NCBI RefSeq assembly: GCF_034480035.2
Contig: NZ_CP118753.2
Coordinates: 1,583,426-1,647,425 of the forward strand
DNA from: Methanosphaera sp. ISO3-F5
GTDB lineage: Archaea; Methanobacteriota; Methanobacteria; Methanobacteriales; Methanobacteriaceae
Direction of reading: 5' to 3'
DNA: 64,000 nt
Part shown: piece by piece, positions 8,596-15,600 of the stretch
How positions within the stretch are numbered: position 1 is the stretch's first letter
How the letters are laid out: each line of letters begins with the position of its first letter
Translations under genes and position numbers: made by a program
Notes under the pieces: generated by a model
The model's database searches: none
What the model was told of the DNA's origin: nothing
What the model saw: only the letters and a program-made list of their open reading frames with translations

Positions 8596-9087
8596 CATAT
8601 TTATATCCAAATACATAGGGATATTCCTTCTATTTTTTATTTTAAGTAAGGTTTCAAATTCAAATTTAGAATAAAAATGAATTACTTTATTATCATTATA
8701 AGCATCTATCGATAAAAAACGTATCCATATATCATTTCTAGTTCTTAATATTATAGAAATAGCAGATTTTATAATGAAAGAACCTATTCCTTGATTTTGA
8801 TATTTTTTATTAACTGCTAGTCGACCAATTTTTACTGCTGGATAAAATCCATGTTTGATTTCTAAGGTTTTAATTTTTATTGCATCTGAAGATAATGAAA
8901 AATATCCTACCAATTCTTCTTGGAAAAAGATTAAATAAATTATCGACAAATTATTTTGTATATATTTAAAAGAATCAATGAATAGAAAATTATTAAGATC
9001 TTCATCACCACAATCAAAATCAAATTTTTCAAGAGAATCTTCCAGATTTAATTTATGAATTTTTAAATTATTACTATTAAACTTCAT
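8587..9087 (-). CDS. GNAT acetyltransferase, TacT-like toxin family
   Basis: A 166-residue GNAT protein with the signature order of the TacT/AtaT toxin group: FDCGDEDLNNFL near residue 24, a GYFSLSSDAI strand, then the acetyl-CoA loop KIGRLAVNKKYQNQGIGSFII near residues 85-107 and HFYSKFEFETL at the end. Toxins of this group acetylate the amino acid on charged tRNA and block translation. The acetyl-CoA loop Q-x-x-G-x-G is intact. The putative antitoxin lies tail to tail with it rather than upstream. A housekeeping acetyltransferase cannot be excluded. Confidence 0.7.
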   Translation of the reverse strand: MKFNSNNLKIHKLNLEDSLEKFDFDCGDEDLNNFLFIDSFKYIQNNLSIIYLIFFQEELVGYFSLSSDAIKIKTLEIKHGFYPAVKIGRLAVNKKYQNQGIGSFIIKSAISIILRTRNDIWIRFLSIDAYNDNKVIHFYSKFEFETLLKIKNRRNIPMYLDINMLR

Positions 9088-9238
9088 AATTATTACTTTA
9101 TTTTTTAATATATTTAGGTATTACTTTTTTTAAAATAGTTAATAATTAATGTTAATGTAAAAACATTTCATAACTATCATTTTTTTGTTCTTGTTATTAA
9201 CACTTTTTGTTCACTATTAGTGTATTTTACTATATGAT

Positions 9239-9270
9239 TTACTTCGTTATACGGTAGTATTACGAAGTAA
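9239..9270. repeat. inverted repeat, 14-base arms, GGTA loop
   Basis: TTACTTCGTTATAC (9239-9252) pairs with GTATTACGAAGTAA (9257-9270) with a single mismatch and a 4-base loop. It could be a hairpin in RNA from either strand or a protein-binding palindrome. No reading frame crosses it. Confidence 0.7.
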
Positions 9271-9425
9271 AATTATCCACAAGTCATAATCAAAAAAATA
9301 GCCAAAAATAAGTATGTGAAAAATATCAAAAATCAACCACGACATATAGATGAAACATACTCAAAAATGGAAAATAAAGAAAAATGCAAATTTAGAAAAA
9401 TTTTGACAAAAATAATAAAAAAATT

Positions 9426-9548
9426 AGTACATACTAAAAAACATAATACAATCCAAATATAATAAAAAAGAGAAAATATACTAAAAAATATAGTAGGTAC
9501 TAAAATATATAATATATAAAAGATATAATAAAAAATATAGTACATACT
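9426..9548. promoter_or_regulatory. three AGTANNTACT operator-like sites upstream of ATPase
   Basis: AGTACATACT at 9426-9435, AGTAGGTACT at 9492-9501 and AGTACATACT at 9539-9548 share the palindrome AGTA-N2-TACT, each followed by an A-run. They occupy the promoter region of the ATPase gene at 9605. Two more copies lie at 12215-12224 and 12262-12271. Repeated spacing and palindromic form suggest binding sites for a regulator; which one is unknown. Confidence 0.55.
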
Positions 9549-9604
9549 AAAAAAAAATATAATATATATTATAATAATAATTAGATTAAATAGGAGAACT
9601 ATAT

Positions 9605-10795
9605 ATGTCTAACTTACCTTGGGGTAACAATCAAAATTTAACAGATGACGAATTCTACAATAGAGACTATGAATTAAATAATTTAAAAAGCTTACTAGAA
9701 ACGACAAGTCAAGGACATGCACCGGATATATTATTAACCGGCATAAGAGGTGTTGGAAAAACAGTATTTTTACAAAAAATGAAAAGAACACTAGAAAAAG
9801 ATTATTTAACAATATACTTAGATTTATCTCACTCGGAATGCTTCCAAAAAAATAATATGAGTATAAATGGATTAATGAACTATTTTTTTAAAGAAATCAT
9901 TAAAGAATGTTATAAACAAAATATAACCACATTGGATAAAAAACTTGAAAAATACTTCAAATCTAACGATATAAAAATCAGAGAATTCATAAAAATAGAC
10001 AAAATTCAATTACCCGTTTTTTCATTAGAAGAAAATACTGAAAAAACCGTGAATTTTGTTTTCAATTTACCGGAAAAAATATATGAAGAAAATCAAGATA
10101 AAATTAAAGGCATAATAATATTCATTGACGAATTTCAAATAATCAAAGAACTAGGAAAATATAAAGAATCATTTTTATGGAAAATGAGAAGTTATATCCA
10201 GAATCAAAGAAACGTAGCTTACCTATTTTCAGGATCAACAAGTTTACAAGATAAATTTATATCAGAAATAGCAGGACAAAACGGAGTATTTGGAGGACGA
10301 ATGATTACCTTACAAATAAATCCATTCGAAAAAGAAACAGTAAAAAATTACCTAAATGAAAAGGTACCGGAGATAATCTTTTCAGAAGAAGGATTTGAAA
10401 GATTTTACAAATGTACAAAAGGAATACCATCATATGTTAATATTTTTGCATCATTACTACCAACCAATGAAGAATTAGATGAAAAAGAAATAATTAATCA
10501 ATTTAATAAAAAAATAACAGCAATAAGTTCACATTTAATTAATATATGGACAAGACTATCCTACAGAGAACAAACAATAATAATATTATTACTAGATGAA
10601 CCATTAAAACGTATAGACATAGCAAACAAATTAAATATTTCATCAGGTTCACTAAGCAATTACCTAACTAACCTTCAAAATCAAGATATAATACACTTAA
10701 ATAATAAAAAATACGAAATAAATGAAAAAATATTAAAAAAATGGCTAGAAATTGAATATGAAGAAAAAGGAGTATACCCCTACAGACAAATATAA
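9605..10795 (+). CDS. archaeal AAA+ ATPase (MNS/STAND-like, COG1672 type)
   Basis: A 396-residue ATPase of the family common in archaeal mobile and accessory regions. Walker A GIRGVGKT is at residues 46-53, Walker B IIFIDEFQ at about 171-178, and the sensor YLFSGSTS near 206-213. The segment 215-310 is the lid, and a C-terminal winged helix (about 320-390, IDIANKLNISSGSLSNYLTNLQ) probably binds DNA or senses a ligand. Relatives usually begin with a similar F-R-E motif (here FYNRDYEL). Biological roles are largely unproven. GGAG lies 8 bases before the ATG. It sits behind the AGTANNTACT array and has no obvious operon partner. Confidence 0.8.
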   Translation: MSNLPWGNNQNLTDDEFYNRDYELNNLKSLLETTSQGHAPDILLTGIRGVGKTVFLQKMKRTLEKDYLTIYLDLSHSECFQKNNMSINGLMNYFFKEIIKECYKQNITTLDKKLEKYFKSNDIKIREFIKIDKIQLPVFSLEENTEKTVNFVFNLPEKIYEENQDKIKGIIIFIDEFQIIKELGKYKESFLWKMRSYIQNQRNVAYLFSGSTSLQDKFISEIAGQNGVFGGRMITLQINPFEKETVKNYLNEKVPEIIFSEEGFERFYKCTKGIPSYVNIFASLLPTNEELDEKEIINQFNKKITAISSHLINIWTRLSYREQTIIILLLDEPLKRIDIANKLNISSGSLSNYLTNLQNQDIIHLNNKKYEINEKILKKWLEIEYEEKGVYPYRQI

Positions 10796-10847
10796 CTTTT
10801 CATAGTTATATAGAAATTTCTAAATTATTCTTCTAAACTTTTTTCAA

Positions 10848-11189
10848 TTAGTTCAATTTCTTGTTTAAATCTTTTGTTTTTGTTCCTTTGGCTTCAACCA
10901 CCATATATTCCTTGTCTTTCTTTTTGAATGTGAATTCTACAGGTTTTCCTTCACTTCCAGGATCATGTTCAAATTCCAAGTCTTCTAATTCATATCCAAG
11001 TAATCTTCCTAGAATTATATCCTTGAAGTTTATGTAGTTTTGTTTCTCCTTTTCTAGTGTATTATTGCTTAATCTGTTTATCCAGTCATTTACTGGATTC
11101 ATGTCAGGTTGATTTATTTTTAATTTGTCAGAATATTTGTTTATGTATTCATTCATTTTCTTCTGATTGAATATGTTATTTACTACCAT
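10848..11189 (-). pseudogene. N-terminal fragment of type IIG restriction-modification protein
   Basis: 113 residues resembling the opening of Eco57I-like type IIG enzymes: a helical N-terminus with EYINKYSDKL, then FKDIILGRLLGYELEDLEFE, then the nuclease strand KPVEFTFKKKDKEYMVVEAKGTKTKD (PD-type D/E-x-K core: E and EAKG). The reading stops where the enzyme would continue with its long methyltransferase part. A second frame downstream encodes RFKQEIELIEKSLEE and a stop, pointing to a further frameshift near 10860-10870. The methyltransferase and target-recognition domains are gone, so no functional R-M system is expected. Confidence 0.5.
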
Positions 11190-11249
11190 TAGTACACCTT
11201 TCTCTAATAACTTTCTTTGAAGTAATACAAATAAGATATTATTATTCTA

Positions 11250-11639
11250 TCAATATATTCGATTAATTCCTTTAATTTTGTCAAATCCACCATCAAAACT
11301 TACTATTTTATTTATTTTTTTGTCTTGCATAGTTTTTAGAATTATAAAATCTGAATAATTTATGGCATTATTGTAATGTTTACTTAAACTAATAGCTTCA
11401 AGATAATCTTTTTGTTTTAAATAAATAATATCTGCCGTTTCACGCATTATGTCATATATTTCTTCTAAACTTTTTCTTTTTTCACATCTATGTATTCCGT
11501 TTAAAGTTTCAGATAAAACTAAACTATTGATAACTTTATGTTCATTATCAACATAATTTAACAATTCTATAGCATCATCATGTTTACTAGATTTATCAGA
11601 TATTAAGGATATTAAAAAACAACTATCTAAGAAAATCAT
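11250..11639 (-). CDS. vapC: VapC-type PIN domain ribonuclease toxin
   Basis: A 129-residue PIN domain with the four expected acidic residues: D5 (IFLDSCF), E44 (VLSETL), D97 (NYSDFII) and D115 (VSFDGGF). VapC toxins cut RNA, often tRNA or rRNA, with Mg2+ bound by these residues. The start codon overlaps the antitoxin stop by one base (TAATG), the standard toxin-antitoxin coupling. Complete length for the family. Confidence 0.85.
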   Translation of the reverse strand: MIFLDSCFLISLISDKSSKHDDAIELLNYVDNEHKVINSLVLSETLNGIHRCEKRKSLEEIYDIMRETADIIYLKQKDYLEAISLSKHYNNAINYSDFIILKTMQDKKINKIVSFDGGFDKIKGINRIY

Positions 11640-11878
11640 TAAATATCACCACGTTGGCTACGTTTTTTTAATTTAACTGGATCAAATTCTTTTTTTGCAG
11701 TAGCCAAACCAACTAAATCTCTTAAACTTCTTTGTTTTTTGACATTTAAAATTATATCCTCCCCTTCACTTCTCCAAGATATTTGATCATCTTCTGTTAT
11801 ATTATGTTTTTCTCTAATTTCTTTAGGAATATGTAATTGGAATCCTTTATATATATTTGTTGTAGTCATAATAATCAT
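11639..11878 (-). CDS. vapB: VapB-type AbrB/SpoVT antitoxin
   Basis: About 76-79 residues. The N-terminal SpoVT/AbrB swapped-hairpin DNA-binding domain is seen in GFQLHIPKEIREKHNITEDDQI and IILNVKK; the C-terminal tail (SLRDLVGLA, then KKEFDPVKLKK) should wrap the VapC partner. The start is either the ATG at 11878 or the one at 11869, which has a better SD (GATGAT). It is followed with a one-base overlap by vapC, forming a complete module in the accessory region. Confidence 0.8.
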   Translation of the reverse strand: MIIMTTTNIYKGFQLHIPKEIREKHNITEDDQISWRSEGEDIILNVKKQRSLRDLVGLATAKKEFDPVKLKKRSQRGDI

Positions 11879-12286
11879 CTTTATATATAATATGTTACTT
11901 TATAAATATAAATTTTTATAATTTTTAAATTCTATATTTAAATAATTAATAAAATAATTTTTATAAAATGAAGAAAATTATATATAAATAATATTTTATG
12001 TCTAATTTAGTTTTAGTTCAAATTTTAACTTGTGATTTTTGGTAGAAGATTGTAGTTAAAGTTTAATTTTCAACCTGTGAAAGTTAGATATTGATAAAAT
12101 TTACAAATCCCAAATATTAATCATTACATATATATGAAATATATTAAAAATTAGATAGTTGTGAATTTTTATTAAGAAAAAAATTTTGACTAATAAGAAA
12201 TTAATAAAAAAATTAGTACATACTAAAAAACATAATACAATTCAAACATACTAAAAAAAGTAGTATGTACTAAAATATATAATATA
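11879..12286. other. gene-free AT-rich stretch with duplicated operator segment
   Basis: No gene seen. From about 12183 to 12285 it carries a near copy of the sequence at about 9404-9515, including AGTACATACT (12215-12224) and AGTATGTACT (12262-12271). The IS630-type element is inserted immediately after it, so whatever gene this promoter once served is now separated from it. Confidence 0.6.
12183..12285. repeat. imperfect direct repeat of the 9.4-kb ATPase promoter
   Basis: The segment containing AATTAGTACATACTAAAAAA, CATAATACAAT and TACTAAAATATATAATATA is shared with about 9404-9515. The two copies bracket the ATPase, restriction fragment and VapBC genes, about 2.8 kb apart. Confidence 0.6.
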
Positions 12287-12324
12287 GTAATCGACATTAA
12301 ATTTTATAAAAAATTATTACTAAA

Positions 12325-13149
12325 TTATATATCTAGTAATATTTCTTTGACCCATTTTTTCCAAAAACTTGGTTTATCAACAGACTCATAATATTCAGTT
12401 TCAAATTCGTTAATTAGATTTTCTTTGTTATCAATGTATTTTCTAGATATTACAGCTTTGATTTTTCTCCAAACTTGTTCTATGGGATTATATTTTGGAG
12501 AATATGGCGGTAAATATATTAAATCTATATTCAATATATCACATAGTTTTGTAAAAACTATTGCATGGTGTACTTTATAGTTATCTAGGATTATAGCCAT
12601 TGGTTTTTCCATTATTAATTTATGTTGTAAGTTTTTATTGTAAAAATATGATAATAACATAGTTTTTTGGATATTTTCAAGTTTTATTTTACTTTTTGTT
12701 TTGATAGAACATTTATTCTTTTTTACATATTCATATAATTTGTTTATTGTATTATTAAGTGGTGAAAGGTTTTTAAGTGTTTTAAGAAGAATTTTGTAAT
12801 TTGATGGTTTATTTACTGTTGATAATATGTTTTCTAGTTCTAATTCTTTCTTATTAAGAATATTTGTTAGTTTGTTAATTAATTTTTTATTTGTTAAATT
12901 TTTGATGACGATTTTTATCATGAATTTCATCATTTCATATGTTTTTGTGTTTTCTAGAAAATCAATGAATGAATTTCCATTGATTGCTTGTATTCCTACT
13001 CCAGATATGCCTATTTTTTCTGTAGGTTTGTTTATGATATTAGGTGTTCCTTTTTTGTGGTATGTTTTTTGGCTGTTGTCTTGATTTTGACAGTATGTTT
13101 GATCTAAAAAAGCTATTATATATTCGGTAGGTTCTAAATGTTCTACGTT
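12325..13149 (-). CDS. IS630 transposase OrfB (DDE catalytic part, -1 frame)
   Basis: Open from the A8 slip site to the stop at 12325 (274 residues). It has no good start of its own; the first internal ATG is at 12933. Catalytic residues are in AFLDQTY (first Asp), AIILDNYKVHH (second Asp) and PPYSPKYNPIEQVW (Glu), the normal DDE order. An insertion of roughly 90 lysine- and asparagine-rich residues lies between the first two Asp residues, making the fusion about 430 residues rather than the usual 340 or so. Expression by -1 ribosomal frameshifting or transcript slippage is inferred from the A-run. Confidence 0.75.
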   Translation of the reverse strand, partial: NVEHLEPTEYIIAFLDQTYCQNQDNSQKTYHKKGTPNIINKPTEKIGISGVGIQAINGNSFIDFLENTKTYEMMKFMIKIVIKNLTNKKLINKLTNILNKKELELENILSTVNKPSNYKILLKTLKNLSPLNNTINKLYEYVKKNKCSIKTKSKIKLENIQKTMLLSYFYNKNLQHKLIMEKPMAIILDNYKVHHAIVFTKLCDILNIDLIYLPPYSPKYNPIEQVWRKIKAVISRKYIDNKENLINEFETEYYESVDKPSFWKKWVKEILLDI

Positions 13150-13622
13150 TTTTTTAACAGTTCTTTTGCATCTTTTGGCATTTTATTATAAATTTTATAA
13201 GGTTTAGTGTAAGAATAATCTAATTTCTTCATTATTCGTTCTATTTGTCTAATACTATAATCTACTTCAAAATTATCCTTAATGGCTTTATGAACTTCTT
13301 TTGCAGTTTTTAATTCTTCATTTAATATAATTTCATCCAATATTTTAAATTGTTCTTCAGATAATTTAGATTTTCCTTTAGAACCTGATTTTCTTTTTAA
13401 ATTTTCCATTCCACCTTCATTCCATTCTCTAATCCAATTATATACTGTTCCTTGACTAATGTCATGCTTTTTCATTACTTCAGCAACTGTTACATCATGT
13501 AAAATATCTAAAATTACATATAATTTGTTTAAAACTCTTACATCATTTTCTAATCTCTTAATTTCTTTTTGAATCTCTGAAATAATTCCTGGATATTCTT
13601 TAATAAGTGTTTGTTCTGACAT
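13143..13622 (-). CDS. IS630 transposase OrfA (helix-turn-helix part)
   Basis: 159 residues with two helix-turn-helix segments: VAEVMKKHDISQGTVYNWIREW near residue 52 and a winged-helix-like part (EVHKAIKDNFEVDYSIRQIERIMKKLDY) near 105-135. It starts close to the right end of the element and stops right after an A8 run (13148-13155). Reading on in the -1 frame from this run continues directly into the catalytic part, so the product is probably made both alone and as a fusion. Confidence 0.8.
   Translation of the reverse strand: MSEQTLIKEYPGIISEIQKEIKRLENDVRVLNKLYVILDILHDVTVAEVMKKHDISQGTVYNWIREWNEGGMENLKRKSGSKGKSKLSEEQFKILDEIILNEELKTAKEVHKAIKDNFEVDYSIRQIERIMKKLDYSYTKPYKIYNKMPKDAKELLKKT
13148..13155 (-). 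promoter_or_regulatory. A8 frameshift site in transposase
   Basis: On the minus strand the frame reads CTG TTA AAA AAA ACG TAG; a step back of one base gives AAC GTA GAA and joins the catalytic frame. A-runs of this type support programmed -1 frameshifting or polymerase slippage in several IS families. Confidence 0.6.
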
Positions 13623-13672
13623 ATTATAATATTTGCTTTTAATTAATATTTATAATTTTCAATGTCGATTAC

Positions 13673-14109
13673 TATACATTTAATATTAAAAAATGAAATA
13701 AGCAAAAAATACTGAAAATGGAAGACATTAAATATGAAGAAAAAAGGGAGTTTATTCATACAGACAGATTTAATTATTTATATTATACTTTAACTAATAC
13801 CAAACCATTTGAATTTTTAAAAATAAAAAATATTTGTTCTATTTATGAATAATCAAGATAAAATCTGAATCATGAATAAATTTATTAAAAGCATTAGAAA
13901 TCAAGAGTCAAACAATCATCCCCATACTAATGAATAGTATAAAATATTTAAAATATAAATTTAATGTAGTATCCATTAGTTAATACGAATAGGTTAATGA
14001 TTATATGACTTATATTTTAGTATTTAATCTAATCCTTAAACAATATTCATATAATCACTCATAAGAAACTAGAAACAATAAACTAATGAACTACATTTAT
14101 ATTATCTAA
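13673..14109. other. gene-poor stretch right of the IS
   Basis: Apart from the doubtful 44-residue frame there is nothing coding. The part from 13860 to 14109 is AT-rich and lies downstream of the glutamate synthase operon, so it should include that operon's transcription stop; no clear hairpin terminator is visible. Confidence 0.4.
13718..13852 (+). CDS. small hypothetical ORF (44 aa)
   Basis: A 44-residue frame (MEDIKYEEKREF start, KNICSIYE end) just right of the insertion sequence. No strong SD and no recognised family. It could be a remnant of the gene whose promoter was cut by the insertion, or a chance frame. Confidence 0.2.
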   Translation: MEDIKYEEKREFIHTDRFNYLYYTLTNTKPFEFLKIKNICSIYE

Positions 14110-15600
14110 TTATCTAAATCCTTTTCTTACCAGTGGTACTCCTGTAATGTGTGATGCTTCCATAGTTAATGCAACTAAATCTTCTTTTTCTAGTTTTTGA
14201 ATATCTGTATTTCCTGCTTGTTGAGTTAACATTTTTGCTTCTTCAGTCATTACTTTAATATAATTTGCAACATATTCTCCACTCCTTACTGGATCTAGAC
14301 GACGCCTAAATAACCTATTTTGTGTTGCAATTCCTTTTGGACATGTTCCTTTACTACATCCTTGACAAACTTTACATCCCAATGAGATTAATGCTGCTGT
14401 TCCAATATATGCTGCATCAGCTCCCAGTGCTATTGCTTTTGCCACATCTGCTCCGGAACGTATTCCTCCAGCAGCTACAAGACTAACTTCTTCTCTTAAG
14501 TTAATTTCTCTAAGTGTTTGGTCTGCTTCTAGTATTGCTTGTATTGTAGGAATTCCGGAGTGTTCTGTTACTACTTCTGGTCCTGCACCAGTTCCACCTT
14601 GCATTCCATCAACTACTATTATATCTGCTCCTGCTTTTGCTGCAATTTTTACATCTTGTTCTACTCTACCTGAAGTAAATTTTACCATGATTGGTACTTT
14701 CCAATCGGTTATGTCACGTAATTGGTTGATTTTTAGTCGTAAATCTTCTGGTCCTACTATGTCCATGTGTCTTGCGGGACTTAGGGCATCTGTTCCTTCA
14801 GGAATGTTTCTTATTTTTGCTACTTCTGCGGTAACTTTTTCGGCGAGTAAATGTCCTCCCATTCCTGCTTTTGAACCTTGACCTATTTTGATTTCAATTG
14901 TATCTGCATTATTTAAGTAATTTGCTGATACTCCAAATCTTCCTGAAGCGTATTGAGCTATTAATTTATCTGCATAATGTCTTTCTTCAGGGAGCATTCC
15001 TCCTTCACCAGTGTTTGTTATGGTTCCTGCTAGTTTTGAACCTCTTGCTAGTGCTATTTTTGCTTCTTTACTTATTGCTCCGAATGACATTGCTCCTATC
15101 ATTATTGGTGTTGATATTTTTATTGGATTTTCTGCATATCTGTCCCCTAGGATTACTTCTGAGTTACATGGTTCCCTGTATTTGTCTATTGGTGGTCTTG
15201 ATACTTGTGCGGGTAGTATTGTTAAGTCGTCAAATGATGGTACATGACGTGTTGCTCCACATCCTCTTACTTTGTATGTTCCTTCTCTGGATTTTCGTTT
15301 TATTTCTAGCATTGTATAGTTTGACCATATTCCTCTGTTTTCATCTGGTAGTGGTGTTACGTATATTGCATTGTTTGGACACATTTCTTCACAGATTTTA
15401 CATCCTACACAATTTTCTTGGTGTACTGGTTGTGGTTCATCGTTGATTATTTCATATACTCCATGTGGACAGTTGCTATAACAGCTGTAACAATGTTTAC
15501 ATAATGATTCTTTAGGATTGTCACATAAATACCAACAACATCCTGGTCGATTATTGTTTCTTTTACATATTTCTGATCTTCTATTGACGTCAAATGGCAT
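14110..15600 (-). CDS. gltB: archaeal glutamate synthase, ferredoxin plus FMN domain subunit
   Basis: A 496-residue protein. The N-terminal 80 residues carry two [4Fe-4S] motifs (SLCKHCYSCYSNCP and ENCVGCKICEEMCP) plus an extra cysteine cluster (CCWYLC). Residues about 130-470 form the FMN-binding barrel of glutamate synthase (ARHMDIVGPEDL, VKFTSGRVEQDVKIAAKAGADI, DGMQGGTGAGPE, AAGGIRSGADVAKAIALGAD). A cysteine-rich loop near residue 415 (CKVCQGCSKGTCPKG) binds the enzyme's own cluster. It converts 2-oxoglutarate and ammonia from glutamine to glutamate. It begins one base after the previous gene's stop and is last of a four-gene operon. Confidence 0.92.
   Translation of the reverse strand: MPFDVNRRSEICKRNNNRPGCCWYLCDNPKESLCKHCYSCYSNCPHGVYEIINDEPQPVHQENCVGCKICEEMCPNNAIYVTPLPDENRGIWSNYTMLEIKRKSREGTYKVRGCGATRHVPSFDDLTILPAQVSRPPIDKYREPCNSEVILGDRYAENPIKISTPIMIGAMSFGAISKEAKIALARGSKLAGTITNTGEGGMLPEERHYADKLIAQYASGRFGVSANYLNNADTIEIKIGQGSKAGMGGHLLAEKVTAEVAKIRNIPEGTDALSPARHMDIVGPEDLRLKINQLRDITDWKVPIMVKFTSGRVEQDVKIAAKAGADIIVVDGMQGGTGAGPEVVTEHSGIPTIQAILEADQTLREINLREEVSLVAAGGIRSGADVAKAIALGADAAYIGTAALISLGCKVCQGCSKGTCPKGIATQNRLFRRRLDPVRSGEYVANYIKVMTEEAKMLTQQAGNTDIQKLEKEDLVALTMEASHITGVPLVRKGFR

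Larger units (their letters stand above)
9088..9604. other. intergenic region with hairpin and operator array
   Basis: No gene found in 517 bases. It holds a long hairpin at 9239-9270, a small palindrome CACTATTAGTG near 9223-9233, and three AGTANNTACT sites before the ATPase gene. The rest is A-rich sequence with many TATA-like runs. Confidence 0.6.
12287..13672 (-). mobile_element. IS630-family insertion sequence, 1386 bp
   Basis: The ends are perfect 12-base inverted repeats, GTAATCGACATT (12287-12298) and AATGTCGATTAC (13661-13672); similarity continues inward for about 11 bases. The element is flanked by TA on both sides (12285-12286 and 13673-13674), the target duplication of IS630/Tc1-mariner elements. 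It encodes a transposase in two overlapping frames on the minus strand. Both ends and all three catalytic residues are present, so it may still be mobile. Confidence 0.85.

Noticed and set aside
11998-12056. Short frame starting MSNLVLVQIL in the VapB upstream region
   Set aside because: Only 15 codons and no SD; expected by chance in AT-rich DNA.
14898-15446. Long plus-strand open frame, very Leu-rich, opposite the glutamate synthase gene
   Set aside because: Antisense shadow of a well-supported gene, with low-complexity composition caused by A/C-ending codons on the real strand.
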